Origin: an uncultured Nitrososphaera sp.
GTDB lineage: Archaea > Thermoproteota > Nitrososphaeria > Nitrososphaerales > Nitrososphaeraceae
Direction: 5' to 3'
DNA: 62,474 bases
Assembly: GCA_946480575.1 (NCBI GenBank)
Contig: CAMLKF010000004.1
Location: 1-62,474, forward strand
Shown here: positions 41,378 to 51,296 of the stretch, piece by piece
How the letters are laid out: each line of letters begins with the position of its first letter
Position numbering within the stretch: the first letter of the stretch is position 1
Notes under the pieces: model-generated
The model's input: the letters and a program-made list of their open reading frames with translations, nothing else
Told to the model about the DNA's origin: nothing
Database searches by the model: none
Program-made: the position numbers and the translations under genes

Positions 41378-42930
41378 AGGCGACGGCAAAGAAATCATCA
41401 ACAACAACAACAACAAACAACAATGGCCAGAGCAAAGTCAGGATCTTTGACACTACCCTCAGAGACGGCGAGCAGACGCCCGGCGTGACCATAACGCCCG
41501 AACACAAGGTACAGGTGGCAATCAAGCTTGACGAGCTTGGAATCGACGCGATAGAAGCGGGCTTTCCGATAGTGTCGCAGGGGGAGATGCAGGCCATCAA
41601 GGCGATAGCAAAGCAGGGCTTGAAGGCAGAAGTGTGCGGCCTTGCGCGTGCTACAGAAACCGACATCGATGCCGCCATAAAGTGCGACTTGAAGTATGTC
41701 CACACATTCATTGCCACTTCTGACATCCACATGCAATACAAGCTAAAGTTGGCGCCCCAGCAGGTCTTGGAGAAGGCGGTCAAGGCCGTAGAATATGCGA
41801 AAAAGCACGGCATGCAGGTGGAATTTTCAGCTGAGGACGCGACGAGGTCGGACAGGGCATTCTTGATAAAGGTATTCAAGGCAGTGACCAGAGCCGACGC
41901 GGACAGGCTCGACATCCCTGACACTGTAGGTTACAGGACGCCGGAATACATGGCGCAGATAGTCAAAGAGGTCAGAGAAGCAACAGGGCTCCCGATCAGC
42001 GTCCACTGCCACAACGACTTTGGGCTTGCAGTAGCAAACGCGATCGCAGGCATCAATGCAGGCGCCGCGTGCGCCCACGTCACGATAAACGGCCTTGGCG
42101 AGCGCGCAGGCAATTCTTCTCTTGAAGAGTTTGTCATGGCACTTGAGATCCTCTACGGTAAAAGGCACAACATCAACACCAAGCTAATCTACGAAACTTC
42201 AAGGTTCGTGTCAAACACGATGGGTATAATCGTGCAGCCAAACAAAGCGATAATAGGCGAAAACGCCTTTGGCCATGAGTCTGGCATCCACACGCACGGC
42301 ATAATCAACAACCCGCTCACGTACGAGCCTATAGCCCCCGAGCTTGTCGGCAGGAAGAGGTGGCTCCAAGCCGGGAAACACGCAGGCGCCCACGGCATCA
42401 GGGCGATGCTTGAGGACTTCGGCATCAAACCCACCGACGAGCAGCTCCGGCTCATAGTGGAGAAGCAAAAGAACATTGCAGACAAGGGCAGAGCAATCAC
42501 CACGTCAGACCTGCTTTCAATAACTGGCGAGGTCATGAAGAACAACAAGTTTGAGGAAAAGTTCAAGCTATATGACTTTCACATCGTGACTGGCATGAAC
42601 ATCATACCGACTGCAGTGGTGAGACTGAACATGGACGGTAAGGACTTTATTGCCTCCCAGACGGGCGTCGGGCCGGTCGATGCAGCGCTCAAGGCGATAC
42701 AAAAGATATCCGGCGAGATGGCAAACGTCAAGGTGCGGGAGTACAGACTCGATTCGATAACTGGAGGCTCTGACGCTCTCGCTGAAGTGACAATCAAGGT
42801 TGAGGACAAGAACGGCAACGTCGTGTCCGCGCGGAAAGCTGGAGAGGACATTGTCGTTGCTTCAGTGCAGGCAATGATGGACGCCATCAACAAGGTACTG
42901 CTCAGAAAGGTTCTTTACTCAAAGAGCTAG
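41374..42930 (+). CDS. leuA: 2-Isopropylmalate synthase
   Basis: The 518-residue enzyme condenses acetyl-CoA with 2-oxoisovalerate, the committing step of leucine synthesis. Metal site and signature [14 protein letters not shown] lie at residues 25-38, the second signature is [17 protein letters not shown], and the C-terminal regulatory domain (from about 400) carries the leucine-binding type fold ([32 protein letters not shown]). Homocitrate or citramalate synthases are relatives, but the full-length regulatory domain and operon support leuA. The start is a TTG within the ilvH stop; the first 20 residues (poly-Thr/Asn) are a disordered lead. Confidence 0.9.
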   Translation: MKATAKKSSTTTTTNNNGQSKVRIFDTTLRDGEQTPGVTITPEHKVQVAIKLDELGIDAIEAGFPIVSQGEMQAIKAIAKQGLKAEVCGLARATETDIDAAIKCDLKYVHTFIATSDIHMQYKLKLAPQQVLEKAVKAVEYAKKHGMQVEFSAEDATRSDRAFLIKVFKAVTRADADRLDIPDTVGYRTPEYMAQIVKEVREATGLPISVHCHNDFGLAVANAIAGINAGAACAHVTINGLGERAGNSSLEEFVMALEILYGKRHNINTKLIYETSRFVSNTMGIIVQPNKAIIGENAFGHESGIHTHGIINNPLTYEPIAPELVGRKRWLQAGKHAGAHGIRAMLEDFGIKPTDEQLRLIVEKQKNIADKGRAITTSDLLSITGEVMKNNKFEEKFKLYDFHIVTGMNIIPTAVVRLNMDGKDFIASQTGVGPVDAALKAIQKISGEMANVKVREYRLDSITGGSDALAEVTIKVEDKNGNVVSARKAGEDIVVASVQAMMDAINKVLLRKVLYSKS

Positions 42931-42950
42931 ACAGACTATCTGATCGGCAG

Positions 42951-43976
42951 TTGGCGAGATACACCATTTCGCTTATCAAAGGCGACGGCATTGGCCCGGA
43001 GCAGGCGGCGGCCGCCAAAAGGATATTGGAAACGATAAGCGACCACTCCTCCACGAAATTTGTGATAAACGAGGTTGACGCAGGGGACGCTGCACTGGCA
43101 ACGCACAGCAAGGCGCTCCCAGAATTTTCAGTCAACACCATCAAAAAGTCGCAGGCGTGCCTTAAGGCGCCGGTGGGCGAAAGCGCCGCAGACGTGATAA
43201 TAGTTCTCAGGCGCATGTTCGACCTCTACTCAAATGTGAGGCCAGCCAAGTCGTACCCGAACATCCCAAGCCTCTCGCCCAATGTAGACTTGGTCACGGT
43301 GAGGGAAAACACCGAGGATGTTTACCTCGGGTGGGAGTTTAATGCCGACGAAAACACGGTTGTGGCCCTCAGGATTACGTCGGAAAAAGCCAGCAGGAGG
43401 ATTGCAGAATACTCCTTCAAGACGGCGACTCTGCGCAACGGCAAGCGCAGGGTAGTCGCGGTGCACAAGGCAAATGTGATGCGCAAGGGCGACGGCCTGT
43501 TTGCGGCCACCTGCAGGGACGTTGCAAAAAAATACTCCAAGATACAGTATAGCGAGTTATACGTTGACGCAGCATCCATGAACTTGATCCGCAATCCAGA
43601 AGAGTTTGACGTTATTGTCACGACAAACCTCTTTGGCGACATACTCTCTGACGAGGCTGCTCAGATTGTGGGCGGCCTTGGGATGGGACCGTCGGCAAAC
43701 ATTGGCGAACATTTTGCGCTCTTTGAACCAGTGCACGGAGCAGCGTTTGACATCGCAGGCAAGAACGCAGCCAACCCGTCGTCCATCTTGCTGTCTACAA
43801 AAATGATGCTTGAATGGCTCGCCGACAGCCACAGCGACAAGAAGGCAATGCTGGAGGGCAGGCGCATCGAGGACGCCATCGTGAGCCTGCTCAGGCAGGA
43901 CAAAAAGACCAAGGACATTGGTGGCATGCTGACGACAACCGAGTTCACAGAGCTTGTGGCAAAGGCGATGTACTGA
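42951..43976 (+). CDS. leuB: 3-Isopropylmalate dehydrogenase (isocitrate/isopropylmalate dehydrogenase family)
   Basis: The 341-residue beta-decarboxylating dehydrogenase has the archaeal-type signature: LIKGDGIGPEQ at the start, VRENTEDVYLGWEF in the substrate loop, metal-binding NLFGDILSDEAAQIVGGLG, and the NAD site EPVHGAAFDIAGKNAANP. Substrate could also be homoisocitrate or isocitrate, but its place 20 bases behind leuA makes isopropylmalate most likely. Start is a TTG. The isomerase genes leuC/leuD are not in the window. Confidence 0.88.
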   Translation: MARYTISLIKGDGIGPEQAAAAKRILETISDHSSTKFVINEVDAGDAALATHSKALPEFSVNTIKKSQACLKAPVGESAADVIIVLRRMFDLYSNVRPAKSYPNIPSLSPNVDLVTVRENTEDVYLGWEFNADENTVVALRITSEKASRRIAEYSFKTATLRNGKRRVVAVHKANVMRKGDGLFAATCRDVAKKYSKIQYSELYVDAASMNLIRNPEEFDVIVTTNLFGDILSDEAAQIVGGLGMGPSANIGEHFALFEPVHGAAFDIAGKNAANPSSILLSTKMMLEWLADSHSDKKAMLEGRRIEDAIVSLLRQDKKTKDIGGMLTTTEFTELVAKAMY

Positions 43977-44219
43977 TATGATAACTAGGAAAATTTACGG
44001 AACCAAAACACAATTCTCTTCACGCCAAGAATAACGCAATATACAGAGTTGACACATACAGATGATGCATTAGGATTTACGAGTAATCCAAATTCATATC
44101 AAGTATTTAGCAGGATAAGGCGCAACTCATAGAATTATAAACATAGCGTGCGTCCATGACTAATAAAGGCTTAACATTCCTATCGATCTGGTTCCTTGTA
44201 GGGGCACTTTTTCCAGTCC

Positions 44220-44684
44220 ACTTTTTGCAGTGCTGTTGTTATTGCCGCTTGCTCCAAGAAACGTGTCAGCGCAGCAAACACCTCGACCATTGCCCGCATT
44301 CTGCCACCCAGATGAGGTGTGCGTCCAGCTAAGAGTTGTCACGCTGGTGGTAAATGACGATAGAGGCACTGCACAAGGATCAGATTTCACGATCAATGTC
44401 GCAAGGTGCGCGTCTTCATTGTCTCCGTCCTGCTGCTCCACGGACGAGCTTGCAGCCCGAGTGGCAAGGTTATTGTCTATGAGCCTTATCTTGTTTTCAA
44501 GCAGGTTGGATAGGTGAAACGACTCTGCCCGCGTTTCTTGCTAGATCTCGGTTGTTGCGATTTTTCTTATCTCCTATGCTGTGGCAGTATAGTGTACTGC
44601 TACGAGAGGATCGAGAGCAAGACCGCGATGGTGACGATAGCGGCGAGCAAAGCGACCTACTTTACATTTGAGCCGAACAAATAG
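44220..44684 (+). pseudogene. Remnant of a secreted protein with immunoglobulin-like domain
   Basis: The open part (44230-44517) starts with a signal-peptide-like LLLLPLAPRNVSAQQ. It then has LRVVTLVVNDDRGTAQGSDFTINV, the opening of a repeated beta-domain seen in many secreted archaeal and bacterial proteins. Expected later parts appear in other frames: SGKVIVYEPYLVFKQVG and finally IESKTAMVTIAASKATYFTF before TAG. No complete domain remains. No start is clearly assignable beyond the first Met. Confidence 0.55.
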
Positions 44685-44733
44685 ACAGGAAAATGACACA
44701 GGCTGCGCCTGCATAAATATCGATGATGCAATA

Positions 44734-45138
44734 TTATTGCGAGCCCCTCGGTGCTCTCTTTTGCCACGCGATGAACATAAAGACGAACGGGATCGTCATG
44801 ACCGCAGTGGCGATCAGTACGGGCTGGAACGCACTCGGATCAATTTCAAGTCCGGCCAGATGTAGAAAAGGAAGGGGAAAAACGGTAAAGATCCAGAACG
44901 CTACAAGGATCCCGATGAGGTGGAAGTTCCTCTTTAGAAGAGTTGTCAGGCTGAGCTTGTTTACCTTCTTCCTGTCGCAGCTAATGCACCTTGTCGTCGT
45001 GCCAGACACGTTAATCGGCACGATACATGAAGTGCAGACCCTGCTTTCGCAAAAATAGCATTTCCTGTCTGCAAACCGCGAATTGCAGATTGAGCAGCGC
45101 CGCTGCTGGTGTTCCGGTTGTTGCCTGTCAGACGACAT
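44734..45138 (-). CDS. Membrane protein with N-terminal Cys-rich zinc-binding domain
   Basis: From ATG 45138 the product has about 134 residues. Residues about 14-60 contain eight Cys in CxxC pairs (RRCSICNSRFADRKCYFC, VCTSCI, TRCISCDRKK), like a B-box or double zinc-ribbon. Two membrane helices follow (LIGILVAFWIFTVFPLPF and VLIATAVMTIPFVFMFIAW) with a basic end. It might sense or bind a partner at the membrane. No family name is secure. It is divergent from the broken metalloprotease gene. Confidence 0.6.
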   Translation of the reverse strand: MSSDRQQPEHQQRRCSICNSRFADRKCYFCESRVCTSCIVPINVSGTTTRCISCDRKKVNKLSLTTLLKRNFHLIGILVAFWIFTVFPLPFLHLAGLEIDPSAFQPVLIATAVMTIPFVFMFIAWQKRAPRGSQ

Positions 45139-45244
45139 ATTGGAGGCAGTTGTATAGTGCGCCTTCAATAATATTACTATTTGTTTTTTAACCGATGACG
45201 ACAGATTTTAGGCATAATAAGAGAAAAAGAGAGCGAGGGTATAT

Positions 45245-45715
45245 GTGTATATGTGGTTCAATCGCAGGGTGATACTCTGGTCCGTCGCCCTGTTCCTGGC
45301 TTTGGCCATCCTGATGAGCATCCTCCATGAGATGGGGCACATCGCGGTGTGCGCAGCTGACGGCCACGACTATCGCATATGGGTAGAGGCCTGGAGCGGC
45401 CACATGATCTGCTTCAGGACACCAGAAGCCACCTTTGCCTACAACGCGATTGGCAGCGTCTTTGGCTTGGCAGGCACCGCGGCAATGGTAGTCGTTTGGC
45501 GGCTGGTCATGCCGGAGCAACTTGGCATGCTCGCTGTAGGGCTTGCATATGGAATCGACTAGGCGGCCAAGTTGGTCTTCGAAGGATTCTTTACAAGGGC
45601 GTACCTGTCGAGATCCATAGATGGGTACCTTACCGCCCTGCAGATCGCTGCGTGACTTGGCTTTATGCTGTACTTTGCAAGGGTAAAAGAACCGGCTACT
45701 GTGGTCAGGGCCTAA
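45245..45715 (+). pseudogene. Membrane HExxH metalloprotease-like gene with two in-frame stops
   Basis: One frame runs 157 codons through TAG (45560) and TGA (about 45654) to TAA (45713-45715). The first part has a membrane helix (LWSVALFLALAILMSIL) immediately followed by HEMGH, the zinc motif of M50/M48-like intramembrane proteases, and a second helix (NAIGSVFGLAGTAAMVVVW). After the TAG come KLVFEGFFTRAYLSRSIDGY and a last helix LGFMLYFARV. Reading frame is intact otherwise, so only two point mutations separate it from a whole protein. Confidence 0.65.
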
Positions 45716-45809
45716 AGCAAAATTTAAATTTGCTTACTTTGACAGTTGGTGAGGGTTCAAAAAAATTCCTATACTCCAGCAAACCTATACTGGCTACGCG
45801 GCCAAGCTG

Positions 45810-47027
45810 ATGCTAGAAGATGGCACCGTTTTTGAGGGCGTCGGATTTGGCTACCCTTCAGAAATAGCTGGCGAGGTTGTCTTTAACACGGGGATGGTGG
45901 GCTACACCGAAACTCTGACCGACCCGTCGTACCGCGGCCAGATACTCTGCCTGACCTATCCGCTGGTGGGCAACTATGGCGTGCCAAGCTTTGATGTAAA
46001 GGACGAGTACGGGTTGCCAAAGTTCTTCGAGTCAGACAAGATTCAGGCCAAGGCTTTGCTGATTCATAATTTATCGGACATTGCAAGCCACTGGAGCGTC
46101 ACTAAGACGCTTGACCAGTGGCTTTATCAGGAAAGGATACCCGGCATTTACGGCCTCGACACTCGCGAGCTGACAAAAAAGCTGCGCGTGCACGGCGTCA
46201 TGATGGGCGCGCTGGTCGTGTCGGAAAAAGCTGCAATAATTGACGATTCAAGGCTAAATAAGGTACTTGCAGGCGCGAAATATGAGGGCCTAAACTTTAT
46301 GCCTGAAGTCTCGACAAGCCAGCCGCAGGAGTATGGCAACAAGAGCAAAGAATGCGTCGTCGTGCTGGACACCGGCGTAAAGTTCAGTATCATCCGTAAC
46401 ATCATGCGCACAGGCTACAGGGTGATCCGCCTGCCGTGGCACGCCACTTACGAGCAGGTAATGTCGTACAGCCCAAAGGGTGTGGTGATAAGCAATGGGC
46501 CCGGAGACCCCAAGGTCTGCACAGACACCATCAAGACTGCCAAGAAATTGATCAAGACGGCCACGCCCACGCTTGGCATCTGCCTTGGCAACCAGATCCT
46601 CGCGCTTGCGGGTGGCGCCGACACTTACAAATTGAAATTTGGCCATAGGGGCCAGAACAAGCCGTGCGTGGACAAGCGCAACAGCCAAGTCTACGTGACG
46701 AGCCAGAACCACGGCTACGGCATCGACCCAAAGAGCTTAGGCAAGACCGGCTTTAAGGTGTGGTTCTCAAACGTCGACGACGACACGGTAGAGGGCATCG
46801 AGCACAAGGGCAAGCCAATAATCGCTGTCCAGTTCCACCCGGAAGCGTCGCCGGGCCCCTACGACTGCATGTTTGTGTTTGACAGGTTCAAAGAAGTTAT
46901 TGCAAACGGAATTACGCAACAGCAGCCGCCTGTGATTGAAGAGAAAGTGGTAAAAAAGAAAAGGTCGCCAAGAGCTAAGGCAGCGAGAAAGAAAGTTGGA
47001 GGAGGGAGAAAGGTCGCCAAGAGATGA
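45810..47027 (+). CDS. carA: Carbamoyl-phosphate synthase, small (glutaminase) subunit
   Basis: The 405-residue subunit releases ammonia from glutamine for CarB. The N-terminal domain (LEDGTVFEGVGFGYP) leads to a class I glutamine amidotransferase with nucleophile C258 in TLGICLGNQILA and the His343/Glu345 pair in VQFHPEASPGP. Unusually, residues about 373-405 form an added Lys/Arg-rich tail (VVKKKRSPRAKAARKK, GGGRKVAKR). ATG 45810 is the first possible start after a TGA at 45750; no other start codon fits. Its last 32 bases overlap the proposed TTG start of carB. A TATA-like AAATTTAAATT lies at about 45720-45730. Confidence 0.93.
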   Translation: MLEDGTVFEGVGFGYPSEIAGEVVFNTGMVGYTETLTDPSYRGQILCLTYPLVGNYGVPSFDVKDEYGLPKFFESDKIQAKALLIHNLSDIASHWSVTKTLDQWLYQERIPGIYGLDTRELTKKLRVHGVMMGALVVSEKAAIIDDSRLNKVLAGAKYEGLNFMPEVSTSQPQEYGNKSKECVVVLDTGVKFSIIRNIMRTGYRVIRLPWHATYEQVMSYSPKGVVISNGPGDPKVCTDTIKTAKKLIKTATPTLGICLGNQILALAGGADTYKLKFGHRGQNKPCVDKRNSQVYVTSQNHGYGIDPKSLGKTGFKVWFSNVDDDTVEGIEHKGKPIIAVQFHPEASPGPYDCMFVFDRFKEVIANGITQQQPPVIEEKVVKKKRSPRAKAARKKVGGGRKVAKR

Positions 47028-50000
47028 GACAATAAAGAAGGTTCTCGTCCTCGGAAGCGGGGCAATCAAGATCGGAGAAGCGGGCGAAAGCCGGCAATAA
47101 AAACTGGCCGCAAATTCGACTACTCCGGTTCGCAATGCCTCAAGGCACTTGCCGAGGAGGGAGTCAAGAGCGTACTCATAAACCCCAACATCGCGACGAT
47201 ACAGACGGACACGCGCTTTGCAGACAAAGTGTACCCTGTGCCAATCAACACGGACTATGTTGAAAAAGTTATACAGGCAGAAAAGCCTGACTCGATAATG
47301 CTGGGCTTTGGCGGCCAGACTGCGCTCAACTGCGGCGTCGCCCTGCACGAGCAGGGCGTATTGCAGAAATATGGCATTAGGGTCCTTGGCACCCAGATAA
47401 GAGGAATCGAGATCACAGAGGACAGGCAGCTCTTCAAAGAGGCTATGATAAAAAGCGACGTGCCGGTGCTGCAGAGCTTTGCAGTCAATTCGATGCAGGA
47501 GGCATTCAAGGCTGCAAAAGAGATAGGCTACCCGGTCATCATCAGGGTCGCCTACACGCTTGGCGGCAGGGGCGGGGGCGTCGCGCACAATGAGTACGAG
47601 CTGCAGGAGATAGCGCAGCGCGGCCTCAACCTCAGCATGGTCCACCAGATCCTGATAGAGCGCTATGTGGGCCACTGGAAGCAGATAGAGTACGAGGTGA
47701 TGCGCGACTACATGGGCAACAGCGTCATAGTATGCAACATGGAAAACGTCCTTGCCATGCGCGTCCACACTGGCGACAACATTGTCATCGCGCCTTCCCA
47801 GACGCTCAACAACTATGAGTACCACATGCTGCGCTCGGCGGCCATTAGGGCTACAAGCTACTGCGGCATCATGGGCGAGTGCAACATCCAGTACGCGCTT
47901 GATCCAACATCTGAACAATATACTGCAATTGAAATCAACGCGAGGCTGTCGAGATCGTCGGCTCTGGCAAGCAAGGCCACAGGCTACCCGCTGGCGTACA
48001 TGGCCGCCAAGATTGGCCTTGGATATTCGCTGCCAGAACTTATCAATAGGATTACCAAAGCCACTACGGCGTGCTTTGAGCCTTCGCTTGACTATGTCGT
48101 GTTGAAGATGCCTAGGTGGGACTTCTCCAAGTTCGAGCTTGTCAAGCGAAAGCTTGGGAGCGCCATGAAGTCGGTGGGTGAAGTGATGGCGATTGGCAGG
48201 AGCTTTGAAGAGGTAGTGCAAAAGGCGATCAGGATGTGCGACATGGGCAAGGACGGGCTTGTCTCAAACGCCAACAATAATTCCTCTCCAGCGCGCGCAC
48301 CTGAAGACATCGAGAGGATAGAGCAGGCGCTAATTCATCCAAACGATGAGATAATATTCGCAGTCGTCGAGGCCATGAAGGCCGGAATGACTATCGAGCG
48401 GATTTATCAGCTGTCGGCAGTCGACCCCTGGTTCCTGACCAAGATAAAGAACATCGTTGACATGGAAGACAGGCTTCGCAAGTCCACCATCGTTGACGAG
48501 GACCTGATAAGGAATGCGAAAAAAATGGGCTTTTCCGACAAGCAGATCGCCCGCTGCCAGAACCTTGACGAGATGCAGGTCAGGTCGTTCCGAGAGAAAT
48601 TCGGCATCAAGCCTGTCGTCAAGCAGATAGACACGCTGGCGGCAGAGTGGCCGGCCAAGACCAACTATTTGTATTTGACGTACGGCGGCCAGACCGACGA
48701 CATCAAGGTCGAAGATAACAATGGCAAGGACAGCAGGATGATTGTGTTTGGCGCCGGCCCTTATAGGATCGGAAGCAGCGTCGAGTTTGACTGGGGGACA
48801 GTCAACATGGTATGGGGCCTCAAGGAGAATGGCGTCAAGGAAATCTCGGTCATCAACTGCAACCCCGAGACGGTATCGACGGACTATGACATCTGCGACA
48901 GGCTGTATTTCGAAGAGCTGACGCTCGAGCGCGTGCTTGACATCTGCGAAAAGGAAAAGCCGACAGGCGTTGTCACCTGCGTCGGCGGCCAGACGGCAAA
49001 CAACCTAACGCCCAAGCTTGCCAAGAACGCCGTCAACATCATTGGCACTAGCAGCGAAGACGTTGACAGGGCGGAGGACAGGGCGAAATTCGGCCAGATG
49101 CTCGACACGCTCGGCATAAAGCAGCCGGCGTGGAGGAAGTTCACCTCGCTTGCAGAAGCAGAGGAATTTGCAGAAACAGTCGGCTTCCCCGTGCTGGTCA
49201 GGCCGTCCTACGTACTCTCTGGCGCCGCCATGAAGGTGGTGTGGGGCGAGCAGCAGCTCGAGCGATTCTTGACCGACGCCACGAACGTCAGCCCCGATCA
49301 TCCGGTAGTCATCAGCAAGTTCCTGCAGGACGCTGCCGAGGTCGAGGTGGACGCCGTTTCAGACGGCAAGGAAGTCATTATCGGCTCGGTCATTGAACAT
49401 ATAGACAACGCAGGCGTGCACTCGGGCGACGCGATGATGAGCATTCCACCCTGGCGGCTCGATAGGAAGACGATCGACACCATAGTGGATCACACGGCCA
49501 GGATAGGCAAGGCTCTCAATGTCAAGGGGCCGTTCAACATCCAGTACCTTGTGAAGGACGAGGAGGTGTCGGTGATAGAGGCAAACGTCAGGGCGTCGCG
49601 CTCGATGCCCTTTGTGAGCAAGTTCGTCGGCTTTAATATTATCAACCTGGCGGCAAAGGCGATGACCGGCAAGAGCCTGCCTCCGGCCGCAAAGGACCTG
49701 TGGCTCAAGACCACCGGCTTTGGAATTAAAGTCCCGCAATTTTCGTTCATGCAGCTGGAAGGCTCTGACATCGTGCTTGGCGTCGAGATGCGGTCGACAG
49801 GCGAAGTCGCGTGCTTTGGCAACAGCTTTTACGACGCGCTATCAAAGGCGTATATGGCGGCTGGTTATTCGCTACCGCTGTCTGGGACAGCGCTGATAAC
49901 GGTCGGAGGGCAGAAGAACAAGGAGAAGCTGCTTCCGATAGTGTCGCTCACTTCGTCCATGAACTACAAGATGCTTGCGACAGAGCACACGGCAGAATTC

Positions 50001-50312
50001 ATGGAGAACAACAGCTTCAAGGACGTGCAGCTGGTCTACAAAATAAGCGAGCCGGACCGCAAGCCAAACATTGCCGATTTGTTGTATAAGCGCAAGATCG
50101 ATTTTATCATCAACATTCCGGCTACTTCTACGATTGAAAAGTACATGGGCATGCTGTATGACGAGTACCAGATACGCAGGAAGGCAGTAGAGATGGGGAT
50201 TCCTGTGCTGACGACGATTGAGGCGGCAAGCTCGTTTACCAAGACTCTACAATGGTTAAGCAGCAACATGCCGACACTGGCGCCGCTCAGAAGTTATGTG
50301 AAGCTGGAATAA
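46996..50312 (+). CDS. carB: Carbamoyl-phosphate synthase, large subunit; frame interrupted by 26 bases
   Basis: The large subunit makes carbamoyl phosphate for pyrimidines and arginine. Two homologous ATP-grasp halves (AYTLGGRGGGVAHNE in the first; GAGPYRIGSSVEFDW and VRPSYVLSGAAMKVV in the second) and a C-terminal MGS-like regulatory domain are complete from 47229 on (1,027 codons). The true N-terminus starts at TTG 46996 and reads KKVLVLGSGAIKIGEAGE to 47088. The expected next residues FDYSGSQCLKALAEEG begin only at 47115 in another frame. Without the 26 bases the protein would have 1,096 residues, about normal. Starting at the GTG 47229 would lose the first strands and helices of the pre-ATP-grasp fold. 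Confidence 0.88.
47084..47114 (+). other. 26-base insertion in carB with hairpin and AAA bulges
   Basis: The extra sequence is 26 bases (47089-47114, with 2 bases of boundary ambiguity) and contains an in-frame TAA (47098-47100). As RNA: GCG (47084-47086) pairs with CGC (47109-47111); AAA (47087-47089) bulges on the 5' side; GCCGG (47090-47094) pairs with CTGGC (47104-47108) across a 9-base loop; AAA (47112-47114) bulges on the 3' side. This resembles a bulge-helix-bulge splice signal but with a 3-bp instead of 4-bp middle helix and hardly any outer helix. Confidence 0.5.
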
Positions 50313-50346
50313 TTAACAAAAATTGCGTTCTCATCCGAGGTTATGA

Positions 50347-50375
50347 AGATACGCCAAGACATACAAGGCGTATCT
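50347..50375. terminator. Perfect 9-bp hairpin downstream of carB
   Basis: AGATACGCC (50347-50355) and GGCGTATCT (50367-50375) are exact inverted repeats with an 11-base loop, 35 bases after the carB stop. A short T-run (ATTTTTG) follows about 17 bases later. It could end or protect the carAB transcript. Archaeal terminators rely mainly on T-runs, so this role is tentative. Confidence 0.35.
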
Positions 50376-50413
50376 AGTATAAAAGAACCAATTTTTGCGC
50401 GGTTTCTTCTGAA

Positions 50414-50484
50414 CTGGAAACGCGCGTATGTCTGTATGTGTCTATGTGTGTGTGTCCACATGCTCCTCTGGAAACGCGCGCATG
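50414..50484. repeat. Direct repeat pair between carB and the phosphoesterase gene
   Basis: CTGGAAACGCGCGTATG (50414-50430) recurs as CTGGAAACGCGCGCATG (50468-50484) with one difference, offset by 54 bases. The spacer is GT-rich (tatgtgtctatgtgtgtgtg). No gene is seen here. The pair could be a protein-binding site, a slippage product or remnants of something larger. Confidence 0.5.
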
Positions 50485-50492
50485 TGCCCACC

Positions 50493-51293
50493 TTACAGTA
50501 TGTGTGGTAGCACGCCGGCATCCCCGACCACGGACCCGTCCAGCGTCGCCACTATGCATTTCTCTACGCCATGCTGCACCACTCTCGTGATTATGGGCGA
50601 TATCGACTTGTGGTGATAGTATTTCTCACCGGTTGCATACAAGTGAGGGTTAAAGCTGGGCACCACCACGATCTCGATGGTCCCTTCCTCTGCTGAAGAA
50701 AAGAGGGCCTCCTTCCGGGCCTGCATGTATATCCAGACCCGCTCGCCGTTTATCACGCTCCCCATCTTCGAAAAGACTGGGTGGATGTGCCCCATCACTA
50801 TCCGCTTTACATGCGACCGCACCTCCGAAGGCATGCTGTGGCCGTGCACGAGCAGCGTGTCGTCGAGCGTCATGCCCTTGGTGCTTATCACGTTGACTGC
50901 CTGCGGCACGAGGTGCCGGATGTTGGAGTCATGGTTGCCAGGCACGAGGTAGACCTCTGCCTTGGCGGCAAGCTGCCGCAAAAACACCGGGATGTCATCC
51001 CACTCTTGCTTGCTTATCGAGCCGATAGTGTGCTTGATGTCGCCCAGAACCACAACACTGTCGGCGCGCTCTGATTCGACAAGCCCCAAGAGCTCGCCTA
51101 CCATGTCAGAAACGATCATCCCGGTTCTGACTGTTATCCCCTTGTTCGACATCTCAGCTTCAAGCCCGATGTGGAGGTCCGACACGGCAACGTACTTCTT
51201 CTTTCTATCATCTTCGAGCAAGAGCGCCGCGTGCGGGTGGAGCGGGCGTACCTTCACGCTTTTTATATAGCTTGGATGAGGCAAATAAACCAA
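50493..51293 (-). CDS. Metallophosphoesterase
   Basis: The 266-residue (at most) calcineurin-like phosphoesterase contains the whole two-metal motif series: VAVSDLHIG, VVLGDIKH, LVPGNHDSNI, LVHGHSMP and VMGHIHPVF. This arrangement is that of the archaeal ICC-like family, whose members act on phosphodiesters or nucleic acids; the substrate is not known. The start is uncertain: ATG 51293 or a GTG at 51257 (VKVRPLHPHAAL), which avoids overlapping the plus-strand promoter. It is divergent from the SWIM-finger gene. Confidence 0.85.
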   Translation of the reverse strand: MVYLPHPSYIKSVKVRPLHPHAALLLEDDRKKKYVAVSDLHIGLEAEMSNKGITVRTGMIVSDMVGELLGLVESERADSVVVLGDIKHTIGSISKQEWDDIPVFLRQLAAKAEVYLVPGNHDSNIRHLVPQAVNVISTKGMTLDDTLLVHGHSMPSEVRSHVKRIVMGHIHPVFSKMGSVINGERVWIYMQARKEALFSSAEEGTIEIVVVPSFNPHLYATGEKYYHHKSISPIITRVVQHGVEKCIVATLDGSVVGDAGVLPHIL

Positions 51294-51296
51294 TCA

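Noticed and set aside
45558..45560. TAG in the HExxH protease gene as a pyrrolysine codon
   Set aside because: A second stop (TGA) follows in the same frame, and no pyrrolysine genes are seen. Nonsense mutations explain it better.
47084..47114. Canonical bulge-helix-bulge intron in carB with standard cleavage
   Set aside because: Standard cuts after the second base of each AAA bulge would remove 25 bases and leave the frame shifted, and the middle helix is one pair short. Only a relaxed version is kept as a hypothesis.
46767..48221. A 484-codon open frame antisense to carA/carB
   Set aside because: It lies opposite clear carbamoyl-phosphate synthase coding sequence; its residue use is that of a complementary-strand shadow (many His, Arg, Val, Leu), with no motif or start signal.
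50430..50467. GT-rich tract as a microsatellite or replication origin
   Set aside because: The run is short and imperfect; no origin-binding repeats or cdc6/orc1 gene are nearby.
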